Of a stretch of DNA of 64,000 nucleotides, positions 39,281 through 48,492 are shown piece by piece. The position numbers and the translations under genes were made by a program. The notes beneath the pieces are model-generated. The model did not search any database, had not been told where the DNA came from, and was given only the letters and a program-made list of their open reading frames with translations. The DNA is from Halopseudomonas phragmitis (GTDB lineage Bacteria > Pseudomonadota > Gammaproteobacteria > Pseudomonadales > Pseudomonadaceae). The stretch spans positions 2,999,501 to 3,063,500 of the forward strand of contig NZ_CP020100.1 in NCBI RefSeq assembly GCF_002056295.1, in the 5' to 3' direction. Numbering within the stretch: position 1 is the first letter of the stretch; each line of letters begins with the position of its first letter.

Positions 39281-40186
39281 CTACTGGCGCCAGGCTTCTG
39301 GCGCCGCTTGACGTAACCAGTCGATCAGGGCGCCAACCTTGCGCGGCGCCCTACCGAAACTGTACATCAGGTTTACCGGCAAGGCTTCCGGTGCCCAGCC
39401 GTCCAGGCAGCGCACAAAGCTGCCTGGATGGGCCGCTTCGTAACGCTCGGCATACCAGTTGGGCAGAATACCGATGCCTTGCCCGCGCACCAGCGCATCA
39501 GCTTGCAGAACCACTGTGTCTGCCTTCAGCCGCGACGGCGTTGGCTTGAACAGGTAAGGCCCTTTTTGCCCATGCAGCAAACGCACCGACTCTGCACCAC
39601 CGCCCAATACATCGACCCAGCGATGCAGGTTGAGCTGGCGAGGATGCTCGGGTGCTCCGTTAGCCTGCACATAGGCCGGGCTGGCATATAGTCCTGTGGT
39701 CCAGCGCCCCAGCGGCTCACTGCGCAGCCCATTGCTGGCTTCAGGTCCAAGCCAAAGCCACAGATCGCCTTGACCGGCATCCTCCTGCGACGGTGGACGC
39801 AAGCTACTGCTTACCTGGATCCGTATACCCGGATGCTCTTCTATGAATGAGTGAATTACCGGCGGCAGCCAGCCACGCTCGAAGGCATTGTGAATACGCA
39901 GCACAAGCTCACCGCTCACCTCTTCCTTCAGGTCGTCCAGAGCTTGCTGGCTTTGCTCGCCAAGATCCAGCATCTGCCGGCAATAGTTGTAAAACAACTT
40001 GCCGGCTTCAGTCGCCAGCATCCGGTTAGACTGGCGTAGTAACAGGCGTTGACCTACGCGGTTTTCGAGTTGACTGATGCGCCGGCTCAAAGTTGACTTG
40101 GGCAAACCCAGCGCGGTTGAAACCGGGGTCAGGCCTCCCTGCTCAACCACCGCGACGAACACACTCAGTTCATTGAAGTCATGCAT
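39281..40186 (-). CDS. LysR-family transcriptional regulator
   Basis: The product is 301 residues from the ATG at 40186 (MHDFNELSVFVAVVEQGG), with AGG seven bases upstream. The N-terminal HTH (STALGLPKSTLSRRISQLENRVGQRLLLR) is followed by a co-inducer-binding domain. It resembles the CrgA/AaeR-like LysR subgroup. It converges on ppsR (7 bp) and is divergent from the TonB receptor across a 405-bp region with a Fur box. The target is uncertain. Confidence 0.88.
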   Translation of the reverse strand: MHDFNELSVFVAVVEQGGLTPVSTALGLPKSTLSRRISQLENRVGQRLLLRQSNRMLATEAGKLFYNYCRQMLDLGEQSQQALDDLKEEVSGELVLRIHNAFERGWLPPVIHSFIEEHPGIRIQVSSSLRPPSQEDAGQGDLWLWLGPEASNGLRSEPLGRWTTGLYASPAYVQANGAPEHPRQLNLHRWVDVLGGGAESVRLLHGQKGPYLFKPTPSRLKADTVVLQADALVRGQGIGILPNWYAERYEAAHPGSFVRCLDGWAPEALPVNLMYSFGRAPRKVGALIDWLRQAAPEAWRQ

Positions 40187-40591
40187 CACCATGCCTTTTT
40201 CCCTCCACGACGGGTATGACCCAGGGCACTGACGCAAGGTTCGGATCTGGACTGCGGCATATGAAATCAAACGCTTGTTGGGGAGACTTCCCGATTCTCT
40301 TGGTAACGAGAATTATTGTCAAATGCTTGACAGCAGAATTCCGGCCAGTGGCTATCAGTCTTCGCCACCTCACCTACGCCAAGCCCTTGATCCCTATGCG
40401 GGCTGAGCAGCTACCTACCCTGTTCCAGTTTGAGCAACACGAGGTTTCACCCCTAACGCTGGAACTTTTCCTTTGCGCTCTTTAGAGTTATCGGCAGTTG
40501 ATAATCATTATCATCATTGCTGCCAATCGCGAACTAGTTGCACACAAACGCACTCACGGCAGCAATTACCAAAGGAAAGGAGTACCGATTG
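40187..40591. other. 405-bp divergent region between LysR gene and TonB receptor
   Basis: It holds the Fur box at 40500-40518 and a weaker Fur-like match, GAGAATTATTGTC, at 40308-40320 nearer the LysR gene. The receptor ribosome site GGAG is at 40579-40582. An 89-codon opening inside it has no coding character. Confidence 0.55.
40500..40518 (+). promoter_or_regulatory. Fur box upstream of the TonB-dependent receptor
   Basis: GATAATCATTATCATCATT closely matches the 19-bp Fur consensus, and the 15-bp core TGATAATCATTATCA (40499-40513) is a perfect palindrome. It predicts iron repression of the receptor. Confidence 0.82.
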
Positions 40592-42829
40592 ATGACGCAC
40601 TACCGCCCCTCCCTCGCCGTTGGCGGCCTGGCTTTGCTGGCCAGCAGCATTGCCATGGCCAACCAGGTCCAGGACAGTGTTCGGCTGGCCGATACCGTGG
40701 TGACCGCTTCAGGCTTTGAGCAGAAGATCACCGACGCGCCCGCCAGCATCAGCGTCATCAGTCAGCAAGACCTGCGCCGCAACCGTTACACCAACCTGGC
40801 TCAGGCGCTGGACGGGGTGGAAGGTATTGATATTCGCCAGGGTACCGGCAAGACCGGTGGGCTGAATATCAGCATGCGCGGCCTGCCCAGCGAATACACG
40901 CTGATCCTGATCGATGGCCGACGTCAGAACACCGCGGGCAATGTCACTCCCAACGGCTTCAACGAGACCGCTACCAGCTTCATGCCGCCAATGTCGGCAA
41001 TTGAGCGTATCGAAGTCATCCGCGGGCCGATGTCGACCCTGTACGGATCAGACGCCATGGGCGGTGTGGTCAACATCATCACCAAGAAAGTTGCCGCTGA
41101 ATGGGGAGCCACTGTAACCGTTGACCACGTTTTCCAGGAAGACAGTGACTATGGCGACAGCACCCGTACCAACCTCTATGCCAGCGGCCCGCTGGTTGAT
41201 GACCTGCTGGGCGTTTCCCTGCGTGGCAGTTTCTATGACCGCGAGAAGTCCAACCTGCAGTTCAGTGACGGCAGCAACGTCAGCAAGCGCGGCGCTTCAC
41301 CGGTAGAAGGTCAGAACTTCACTGCTGGTGTGCGCCTCAACCTCACTCCCAGTGAGCGTAACGATTTTTATCTGGATTTCGAGCGTGGCGCTCAGCGTTA
41401 CAACAACGACGACTGCCAGTTGGGTAGTCTGGATGGCAAGGCCGGCGGCAACGCTGTCAATGGCTGTACCACCGACGCTCCGACTCGCGCCAATGGCTAT
41501 AAGGATGAACTACGCTTCACCCGCAATCAGGTCGCGCTGGGGCATGAAGCCAGGCTGGACTTTGGCCGCTGGAGCAGTAGTGTGACCCACAATGTCACTG
41601 AGACCCTAGGTCGTACCATTCCCGGCACGCCTATTGGCCAGGGCTATGTAGGATTCCCAAGCATCATCGTCGGCGCCGACCGCGAGCTCAAATCTACCGA
41701 CCTGATTTTCGATACCAAACTGGTCGCGCCGCTGGGGCAGTCGCATGTCGGTACGTTTGGCGCCCAATGGTGGGATGCCGAAGTAAAAGACGGCATTACC
41801 ACCGAAACCTTCGAACAGAAGTCCTGGGCGCTGTTCGCCGAAGATGAATGGCGTCTGCGCCAAAATCTGGCTCTGACCCTTGGCGCACGCTACGAGCACC
41901 ATGACAGTTTTGGCGGTCACGTCAGTCCACGCGCCTATCTGGTGTGGAATACCACCGACAACTGGACCCTCAAAGGCGGTGTCAGCCGGGGCTACAAAAC
42001 CCCGACCCTGAATCAGTTGCACAATGGAATCAACGGGGTAACCGCTCAGGGAGCCACCATCACCATTGGTAGCCCTGATCTTGATCCAGAAATCACCACC
42101 AATACCGAGTTTGGCGTTTATTACGACAATCTGGCCAACTTCAACGCCAACGTTACCCTGTTCCACAACCAGTTCAAGGACAAGATCGATTCCGGCACCC
42201 CGATCCCGAACTGTTTCTCCAGTGCCAACCCCAACCTGCCAGGCTGCATCAGCTTCGGCCCTGGGTTTGATCAGGACAGCTTCGCCCAGAACAAGAACAT
42301 CGGCAAAGCGATGACCCAGGGGGTAGAGATTGCAGGTAAATGGCAATTCGCACCGGCCTGGAGCCTGAGCGCCAACTACACCTACACTGACAGCGAACAG
42401 AAGAGCGGTGACAACAAGGGCGCCCCCCTGACCAACAGCCCGGATCATCAGCTTTATGCCCGGATCAACTGGGATACTACTCAACGACTGAACCTGTGGT
42501 TCCAGGGTGAGTATCGCAGCAAGCGTGAGCGTTTCACTGACCGTTACGAGAACCTGTCAGCGGCCAACCAGGCGCTGTACGATGCTGCTGGCGACCTTAA
42601 GGCCTACGAAGTGTTCCACCTTGGCGGCTCCTACCGTGCCACTGACCGCCTGAGTCTGAGCGCGGCTATCTACAACGTGTTTGACAAGGACTTCACCAAA
42701 GGTCAGTTCTACACGACCAATACCGGTGCGACCGGCTGGGTATCCAACTATATCCAGACGGGTCAGTCTACCGACGGCACCCTGGAAGAATCCCGCCGTC
42801 TCTGGCTGTCAGCCACCTACGAGTTCTGA
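40592..42829 (+). CDS. TonB-dependent outer-membrane receptor, probably for a ferric siderophore
   Basis: The 745-residue precursor has a signal peptide ending near MANQ (residue 25) and a TonB box-like ADTVVTASG. The plug domain (about 40-160) carries RGLPSEYTLILIDGRRQN and IERIEVIRGPMSTLYGSDAMGGVVNIITK. A 22-stranded barrel closes with WLSATYEF. The sequence is closest in style to the FepA/CirA/PirA group. Together with the Fur box, this suggests a catecholate-type siderophore ligand, which is not proven. GGAG nine bases before the ATG sets the start. No TonB/ExbBD or transport genes adjoin it. Confidence 0.9.
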   Translation: MTHYRPSLAVGGLALLASSIAMANQVQDSVRLADTVVTASGFEQKITDAPASISVISQQDLRRNRYTNLAQALDGVEGIDIRQGTGKTGGLNISMRGLPSEYTLILIDGRRQNTAGNVTPNGFNETATSFMPPMSAIERIEVIRGPMSTLYGSDAMGGVVNIITKKVAAEWGATVTVDHVFQEDSDYGDSTRTNLYASGPLVDDLLGVSLRGSFYDREKSNLQFSDGSNVSKRGASPVEGQNFTAGVRLNLTPSERNDFYLDFERGAQRYNNDDCQLGSLDGKAGGNAVNGCTTDAPTRANGYKDELRFTRNQVALGHEARLDFGRWSSSVTHNVTETLGRTIPGTPIGQGYVGFPSIIVGADRELKSTDLIFDTKLVAPLGQSHVGTFGAQWWDAEVKDGITTETFEQKSWALFAEDEWRLRQNLALTLGARYEHHDSFGGHVSPRAYLVWNTTDNWTLKGGVSRGYKTPTLNQLHNGINGVTAQGATITIGSPDLDPEITTNTEFGVYYDNLANFNANVTLFHNQFKDKIDSGTPIPNCFSSANPNLPGCISFGPGFDQDSFAQNKNIGKAMTQGVEIAGKWQFAPAWSLSANYTYTDSEQKSGDNKGAPLTNSPDHQLYARINWDTTQRLNLWFQGEYRSKRERFTDRYENLSAANQALYDAAGDLKAYEVFHLGGSYRATDRLSLSAAIYNVFDKDFTKGQFYTTNTGATGWVSNYIQTGQSTDGTLEESRRLWLSATYEF

Positions 42830-42858
42830 AGTACAGCGGAGCTCTCTGCAACGCCCGC

Positions 42859-42880
42859 AACGCCCGCTTATGCGGGCGTT
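42859..42880 (+). terminator. Terminator-like hairpin after the TonB receptor
   Basis: AACGCCCGC-TTAT-GCGGGCGTT is a perfect 9-bp stem 30 bp after the stop. Only a short T-run follows. Confidence 0.65.
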
Positions 42881-42977
42881 GTGCGTTGTTTAGCCCCTGC
42901 CACAACATGACTATCACTTCGAACTGGCTCGTCACTGACCATCTGTTGCCCCAACTCTCTGCTCAACTGTATCGCTG

Positions 42978-43002
42978 AGCATAGGGCAGCCTGACCTATG
43001 CT
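42978..43002. promoter_or_regulatory. Inverted repeat upstream of benE-like gene
   Basis: AGCATAGG-N9-CCTATGCT is a perfect 8-bp inverted repeat 38 bp before the ATG, a candidate operator. Confidence 0.35.
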
Positions 43003-43039
43003 GTGCGCCCCCCCCTGGTTTCTTATTGGACATTGCGGT

Positions 43040-44233
43040 ATGCGCACGGCTGAATCGCAGACAAACCTGCTGAATGACTTCAACTCATCGACCCTGGTGG
43101 CCGGCTTTGTCGCCACCCTCACCGGCTATGCCAGCTCGCTGGTACTGATGATTCAGGCGGGGCAAGCCGCCGGTTTGACCGAGTCCCAGATCGCTTCCTG
43201 GATCTGGGCGCTGGCCATCGGCATGGCCGTCTGCACCCTGATCCTGTCGCTGCGTTATCGAACCCCGATTCTGGTTGTCTGGTCCACCCCTGGGGCAGCC
43301 TTGCTGATCACCAGCCTGCCGACTGTCAGCTACGCCGACGCCATCGGGGCATTCATCTTTTGCGGGCTGCTGGTCATGCTTACCGGGCTGACTGGGAGTT
43401 TCGAACGTCTGGTCAGGCGCATCCCGGCATCGCTGGCGGCAGCACTGCTGGCCGGCATCCTGTTCCGGATCGCCGGTGAAATGCTGATCGCCGCTGAACA
43501 ACAGGTGGGACTGGTAGTCGGCATGGGACTGACCTGGTTGCTTGGCAAGCGCTGGCTGCCGCGCTATGCCGTGCCGCTGGCCTTGCTGGCAGGCTGTCTG
43601 ATTGCCTGGTTTACCGGGCTGTTTGATCTGCCTACGGTTGAATGGACGCCAACCCTGCCGGAGCTGACCATACCGGGTCTGTCACTCAGCGCTCTGATCA
43701 GCATCGGTTTGCCGCTGTATATTGTCGCGATGACTTCACAGAACCTGCCAGGCATGGCGGTACTGCGGGCCGACGGCTACCGGGTATCGGCCTCACCGAT
43801 TCTTTCGCTGACCGGTCTGGCTTCAATGCTGCTGGCCCCGCTGGGGGCTCACGGGGTCAACCTGGCGGCAATCAGCGCTGCGGTTTGTACCGGCCCTGAG
43901 GCCCATCAGGACCCGAGCAAACGCTACGCCGCGGCCATCTGGTGCGGGTTGCTGAATCTACCCATCGCCCTGTTCGCCGGAGCTCTGACCGCAGTGTTCA
44001 TCGCCCTGCCCTGGACACTGGTGATTTCAATTGCCGCACTGGCGCTCTTGGGGTCGATTGCCAACGGCCTGACCCAGGCCATGGCCAATCCAGGTGAACG
44101 CGATGCCGCGCTGATCACCTTTATGGTCAGCGCCTCGGGCATCAGTCTGCTGTCGATAGGTTCAGCCTTCTGGGGCGTGGTTGCCGGGGTTCTGGCCTTG
44201 TGGCTTCTGCGGCCCAAGAATCCCGACAACTGA
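43040..44233 (+). CDS. benE: BenE-family benzoate/H+ symporter
   Basis: This 397-residue inner-membrane protein has about twelve helices. The BenE signature is WSTPGAALL near residue 90, with PLYIVAMTSQNLPGMAVLRA near 230-250, and GAHGVNLAAISAAVC followed by DPSKRYAA near 275-300. The family moves benzoate or related aromatic or purine-like compounds with protons. No benzoate-degradation gene is nearby, so the substrate is unsure. The ATG at 43040 lacks a clear ribosome site. It abuts the convergent cyclase gene without a gap. Confidence 0.87.
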   Translation: MRTAESQTNLLNDFNSSTLVAGFVATLTGYASSLVLMIQAGQAAGLTESQIASWIWALAIGMAVCTLILSLRYRTPILVVWSTPGAALLITSLPTVSYADAIGAFIFCGLLVMLTGLTGSFERLVRRIPASLAAALLAGILFRIAGEMLIAAEQQVGLVVGMGLTWLLGKRWLPRYAVPLALLAGCLIAWFTGLFDLPTVEWTPTLPELTIPGLSLSALISIGLPLYIVAMTSQNLPGMAVLRADGYRVSASPILSLTGLASMLLAPLGAHGVNLAAISAAVCTGPEAHQDPSKRYAAAIWCGLLNLPIALFAGALTAVFIALPWTLVISIAALALLGSIANGLTQAMANPGERDAALITFMVSASGISLLSIGSAFWGVVAGVLALWLLRPKNPDN

Positions 44234-46051
44234 TCAGCAATCGCGCTGTTCAACCTCGGTGCCGGGCTCATCTTCGGCACCGGGAGCCTCCAGCGCCTGG
44301 GCGCAAACCTGGTTGCGACCCTGCCCCTTGGCCTGATAGAGCGCGCTGTCGGCGGCATTCATCAGGCGGCTGATCAAGCGGGTCACACCCTCATCGCTGC
44401 TGGAGCCATCCCACCAGACACAACCGACGCTGACGGTTACCACCCGCAAGGGTGAGCCGTTATGCGCAATCCCCAGACCGAACACTGCCTCTCGCAAGTT
44501 CTCGGCAGCAGCCAGAGCCTGCTCCCTGGAGTAACCGGGCAATAGTACTGAGAACTCCTCACCGCCGAGCCGAGCCGGTAACTCCGCGGCTCGTTTGAAC
44601 CGCCGTTTGAGCTGATCGGCCAGGGCAACCAGACAATCATCGCCGTGACCATGGCCATAGAGATCATTGAAGTTCTTGAAATAGTCGACATCGATCATCA
44701 GCAATCCAACCGGTTGCTGATTGCGCAGCGCACGACGAACTTCATCGGCTCGGCGCTCATCGAAATGCCGGCGATTGGCCAGCCCGGTCAAGTGGTCCCG
44801 GTGTGACAACACCAACAGTTCCTGGCGGGCACGCTCCAGATCCAGTGCGTGCTCCCAGCGCTGCAACAGACTGAACAGCCACTGCCCCGCATCCTCAAGC
44901 AGACTCAGCCGGGCCGGCGGCAAGGCCTGGCGTTCGGCACTTCTGACCGCACAGGTAAAGCCCCGCTGCTGGCTGTGATAACGCACCAGTATCACGCCCG
45001 GGTCAGCCTCCGATGACTGCAGGGTCCAGCCCGGTTCCTGCGGCTGTCCTGGCAGGCCCAGTTGCCGATGAGTGCGTTCAAGCCAGGGCCAATCCTCGGA
45101 ACCAAACCAGACCAGGCGAGTAGTCCAGCTCTGCTGCCCATGACGTTCGAATAGCGCACAGGCATCCAGCTTTAAGTAACCAGCCAGCTCGCCCAGCAAG
45201 CGCTGCAGAGTATCGGGGTAATCGGCATGGCCTATATGCATGAAGCTGAGCATGCTTTGCGATAGCCATTCCTGATAGCCGCTGACAAAGGCCAATTCTT
45301 CGGTGCGCTCAGCCACTCGCCGGTCCAGGCTATCGCGCTCCTGTTCCAGCGTGTGCAACGCCTGTTCATGGCGCGCGGCATAATGACCAATGCTCTCACG
45401 CAGAGTATCGAATCCCTCAGCCACCTGATCGATCTCATCTCTCCAGGGTCGCTGCGGATGAAGTGGTGCCAGTGCCGGCGGATGCTTCTCCGGTACCAGG
45501 GCGCCGACATAGCCGGCCATGCGCCCCAATGGAACCACCAGTTCCCGGCGCAGGTAATGGAAGATAACCAGGCAGATCAATAGCGTGAACAATGACAGTT
45601 CAAACAGGCGCAAGCCCGCTGCAGCGACAATAGCCTGGGTCAGGCGCTGATGCTGGTAGTACACATGCAACTCGGCCAGATCGAAGGCGCCCCCATCGGG
45701 TGGAGGAATCCGCAGGCTGGCATCCGGGCGGATCAGGCTGGCGAAATTGCCTGCGCGCACATCCAGACCGGTTGTCGCCCTAAGTTCGACGGCGGCAATG
45801 TCCGGCAGCAACGCAATCTGCTCGACCTGACGACTCAGGGCCTCGATCTCGATATCCCAAAGCGCCACCTGAAGCAGCGGCACATGCAGTTCGGCCAATT
45901 GCTGTATGGTCTGAGTGAAATGGCGTTTTTCCTGCTGGTAGAGCAGCAGCGCGTGGATGATCGAACCCGCGAGGATGCAGAGCAGCGCCAATCCGGCCAG
46001 GCGTTTGATCAGCCGGGCACTCAGCGGTGCGAAAGGCTTGTCACTGGTCAT
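44234..46051 (-). CDS. Membrane diguanylate cyclase with periplasmic sensor domain
   Basis: This 605-residue protein has TM1 (about 17-38), a periplasmic domain (39-144), TM2 (145-166), a HAMP-like region (167-220) and a coiled coil (226-256). A GAF-like segment (265-400) precedes the GGDEF domain (415-590). The catalytic loop is GGEEF at 496-500. The position of the inhibitory I-site reads RAAE (487-490) rather than RxxD, so product inhibition may be weak. It synthesises c-di-GMP from GTP. Its start overlaps the end of the upstream periplasmic binding-protein gene by 11 bp, which strongly suggests that the two form one sensory unit. Confidence 0.9.
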   Translation of the reverse strand: MTSDKPFAPLSARLIKRLAGLALLCILAGSIIHALLLYQQEKRHFTQTIQQLAELHVPLLQVALWDIEIEALSRQVEQIALLPDIAAVELRATTGLDVRAGNFASLIRPDASLRIPPPDGGAFDLAELHVYYQHQRLTQAIVAAAGLRLFELSLFTLLICLVIFHYLRRELVVPLGRMAGYVGALVPEKHPPALAPLHPQRPWRDEIDQVAEGFDTLRESIGHYAARHEQALHTLEQERDSLDRRVAERTEELAFVSGYQEWLSQSMLSFMHIGHADYPDTLQRLLGELAGYLKLDACALFERHGQQSWTTRLVWFGSEDWPWLERTHRQLGLPGQPQEPGWTLQSSEADPGVILVRYHSQQRGFTCAVRSAERQALPPARLSLLEDAGQWLFSLLQRWEHALDLERARQELLVLSHRDHLTGLANRRHFDERRADEVRRALRNQQPVGLLMIDVDYFKNFNDLYGHGHGDDCLVALADQLKRRFKRAAELPARLGGEEFSVLLPGYSREQALAAAENLREAVFGLGIAHNGSPLRVVTVSVGCVWWDGSSSDEGVTRLISRLMNAADSALYQAKGQGRNQVCAQALEAPGAEDEPGTEVEQRDC

Positions 46052-47177
46052 GGACCGGCGCCTCCAACCAACTTTTCAGAGAAAAGTCGTAGTCCTCGCG
46101 GGCCGAATTGCAGACCTTGCTGAAATGGCAATAGTCAACAGTTGTCCCTGTCAGGCTCTGGCGCTCGAGAAACTGCCGGGCGCTGTCCGAATCGAACGAC
46201 ATGAACATCGGGCGTTCAAGCTCCGTACCTTCGGTCGCAGCAAAGTCGAGACCATGATAATGATCATACAGCAGCACCAGCGCCCAGACTCCGGTCAGAT
46301 AATGGCCCCCAGCCAAAGCACCCAGTTCTCCGGAAATCAGCGCCTGCATGGCTTCTTCGGAGGTATTGATCGCAGAAAACAGCATGTCCTGGCCGGGAAC
46401 ACCTCCACCCTGGCGCAAGCTATCAATGGCGCCAAAGGCCATTAGATCGCTCCCAGCCCAAAGCACTCTGGCTTCTGGATAGCGCAGATATAGCTGTCGA
46501 GCCTGCTCCGCCGCCTTGTCCTTGCGCCAGTCGCCATGCACCAGCTGACGCAACTGTACATCCGGATACTCGGCCAACGCCGCCTGCATTCCGCGATTAC
46601 GTCGGTTCGAACTATCTGTTGCCCGGTCGCCGGAGATCGCCAGCACTTCAATAATGCCTTCAGGATTGCTCAGCCCTCGGGATCGGGCCTTTTCCACCAG
46701 AGCCCTGGCCGTCAGATAGCCGGCATCCTCGGCCCGTGGCACCAGACTACCGAGCCAAAAGGCATAGCGTTCACGGGGGTATCCAAGGACCGCCCGCTCA
46801 TCGCTCTGCACAGTGTTGTAGGCCACGAAGCTTTGGATATTGGCGCCTTCGGCCAGCTCAAGCTGCTCGAACAGAGTCCGCTTGTCCCCGACCAGGACAA
46901 GATAGTCGGGCTGCAATTGTCGAGGGCGCTCAGCCACCTCACGAGTGAGACTGATCTGGGCCAGATAGTCTCTCTCGGCAAACAGCATTTCAAGCTCAAT
47001 CCCCAAACTGGTGGCAGCCTCTTGCATGGCCAAGGCTGCGTCCTGCCAGAATGGCTCGTCTTGCTTGCCTGGATTGATGAAAGCCACACTGGGTCCGGCA
47101 TCAGCTGAACTAACCACCAGCGCCGTCAAAGCCAAGCCCAACCCGGCGCCTAACCGGCCACTGCGTCCGTTACCCAT
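46041..47177 (-). CDS. Periplasmic sugar-binding-type protein, LuxP/RbsB-like, paired with a cyclase
   Basis: From the ATG at 47177 (AGGA eight bases upstream) the product is 378 residues with a signal peptide of about 28 residues. The Peripla_BP_4 fold is seen in PSVAFINPGKQDEPFWQDAA, DYLVLVGDKRTL, EVLAISGDRATDSSNRRNRG and VLWAGSDLMAFGA. No ABC permease or ATPase gene is next to it. It instead overlaps the diguanylate cyclase, so a role as ligand-sensing partner (as LuxP is for LuxQ) is more likely than transport. The ligand is unknown. Confidence 0.85.
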   Translation of the reverse strand: MGNGRSGRLGAGLGLALTALVVSSADAGPSVAFINPGKQDEPFWQDAALAMQEAATSLGIELEMLFAERDYLAQISLTREVAERPRQLQPDYLVLVGDKRTLFEQLELAEGANIQSFVAYNTVQSDERAVLGYPRERYAFWLGSLVPRAEDAGYLTARALVEKARSRGLSNPEGIIEVLAISGDRATDSSNRRNRGMQAALAEYPDVQLRQLVHGDWRKDKAAEQARQLYLRYPEARVLWAGSDLMAFGAIDSLRQGGGVPGQDMLFSAINTSEEAMQALISGELGALAGGHYLTGVWALVLLYDHYHGLDFAATEGTELERPMFMSFDSDSARQFLERQSLTGTTVDYCHFSKVCNSAREDYDFSLKSWLEAPVHDQ

Positions 47178-47187
47178 CACCCGTTTC

Positions 47188-47982
47188 CTAATCCTTGAAG
47201 CTGCCCCGAAACAATGTGCCAGTATACCTGTTAAGCCGCTTCAGCTCTCGCCTTGCCTGCTTTTCATACTGCTCCAGCTGCCGTTGCCAGGTCTTGGTCA
47301 AAGGGCGCAGGTCCTGCTCAACCTGACTGCGTTGAAGCCATTGCCAGCGATCATGCCAGTCGCCCAGGCTGCTCTGGCACTGCTGCAGAGCCGTCAACAG
47401 CTCTGGAGACATCGCCAGAGCCGGTGCGAAGGCCTGAAGTAGATAACGCAAACGTTTCACCAAAATGCGCACCCGATGCAAATCGAGCGATTTGCGGCTT
47501 AGCTGATTGTCAAGCCGACGCCGCAGACGCATCAGTTCGGCAATCAACTGCTTAGCCATCCGGCCGGCCGGCCAGTCAGCCAGTAACAAGGGGGCATCGT
47601 TCAAAAAGTTCTCAAGTTGCTGTTCGAGTTGCGGCAAGAGCGGATCCTCACGCAACAGCAGATAACCAGTTTCCAGCGCTGCGCTGCGAGCGCTTAGAGC
47701 CATATCCTGTCCCTGCTTGGCCAGCTCGACACACAGCACCTCCAGATCCCGCCAAGGCCCCGAGCGCTGGCCAAACGCGCTTGCCGAGCACAATATCTCT
47801 TCGCACCAGTCTGCCTTGCGCCAGGGGCGGGTCAGGCTGCGCAACGAGCGCAAGGCTACTCGCAGGTCATGCAATGCCTCCTGCTCACCCGCCCCACCGA
47901 GCAATGCCCGGTTCGCCACCAAAGCCCGATATTGCTGTTCGATTCCTTTGCACAAACAGCCCGGTACTGTGTCCATGGACAT
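47188..47982 (-). CDS. CHAD-domain protein
   Basis: The product is 264 residues from the ATG at 47982, preceded by AGGAAACGGGGG. An all-helical CHAD domain spans nearly the whole protein, with the conserved His and basic residues in EALHDLRVALRSLRSLTRPW and LHRVRILVKRLRYLLQAF. CHAD domains bind inorganic polyphosphate and associate with polyP granules. Unlike many relatives, no CYTH triphosphatase domain is attached. Openings further upstream (to 48318) run over the divergent DUF411 gene and are rejected. It lies 10 bp upstream of the binding-protein gene. Confidence 0.85.
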   Translation of the reverse strand: MSMDTVPGCLCKGIEQQYRALVANRALLGGAGEQEALHDLRVALRSLRSLTRPWRKADWCEEILCSASAFGQRSGPWRDLEVLCVELAKQGQDMALSARSAALETGYLLLREDPLLPQLEQQLENFLNDAPLLLADWPAGRMAKQLIAELMRLRRRLDNQLSRKSLDLHRVRILVKRLRYLLQAFAPALAMSPELLTALQQCQSSLGDWHDRWQWLQRSQVEQDLRPLTKTWQRQLEQYEKQARRELKRLNRYTGTLFRGSFKD

Positions 47983-48063
47983 CCCCCGTTTCCTTTGTGT
48001 CATTGCCAGAATTGAAGGTTGATCATACTCTTGGCAAAAGTCATACACGATATGGGGATGCCA

Positions 48064-48492
48064 ATGCTTCGTGCACTGCTGTTGTTTGTCTTTTTGAGTA
48101 GCCCACTGCTGGCCGCAGAGCAGCCCGACATCGATGTCTATCGTGACCCGAACTGTGGTTGCTGCTCGGCCTGGATCGACCACCTGCGCGATAATGGCTT
48201 TGCCGTCAGGGATCACCTGGAGAGCAATATGGCGGCGGTCAAGGCCCATTTGGGCGTGCCAGCGGACATGGCGTCCTGCCACACTGCTGTGATTGACGGG
48301 CGTTTTATTGAAGGGCATGTGCCTGCTGCCGATATTCTACTGATGCGCAGCCAGCCGGATCTGTTGGGCCTGGCAGTACCCGGCATGCCCATAGGTTCAC
48401 CGGGCATGGAGATCGGTGACCGGGTCGACGCCTATGATGTCATCTCCATCGATCAGCAGGGCGAGCGCCGGGTTCTGACCAGCTACCCCTGA
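48064..48492 (+). CDS. Exported DUF411 metal-binding-like protein
   Basis: The product is 142 residues from ATG 48064 (MLRALLLFVFLSSPLLA is a good signal peptide); ATGs at 48052 and 48058 are alternatives. The DUF411 hallmarks are VYRDPNCGCCSAWIDHLRDNGF with the CGCC cluster, SCHTAVIDGRFIEGHVPAADI, and GLAVPGMPIGSPGME. DUF411 proteins are periplasmic and linked to copper handling by context in other bacteria. No copper genes are seen here. Its last 10 bp overlap the convergent cyclase gene. Confidence 0.87.
   Translation: MLRALLLFVFLSSPLLAAEQPDIDVYRDPNCGCCSAWIDHLRDNGFAVRDHLESNMAAVKAHLGVPADMASCHTAVIDGRFIEGHVPAADILLMRSQPDLLGLAVPGMPIGSPGMEIGDRVDAYDVISIDQQGERRVLTSYP

Noticed and set aside
40216-40485. 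89-codon opening in the LysR/TonB receptor region
   Set aside because: There is no ribosome site, it has atypical composition, and it occupies a regulatory region; no similarity is recognised.
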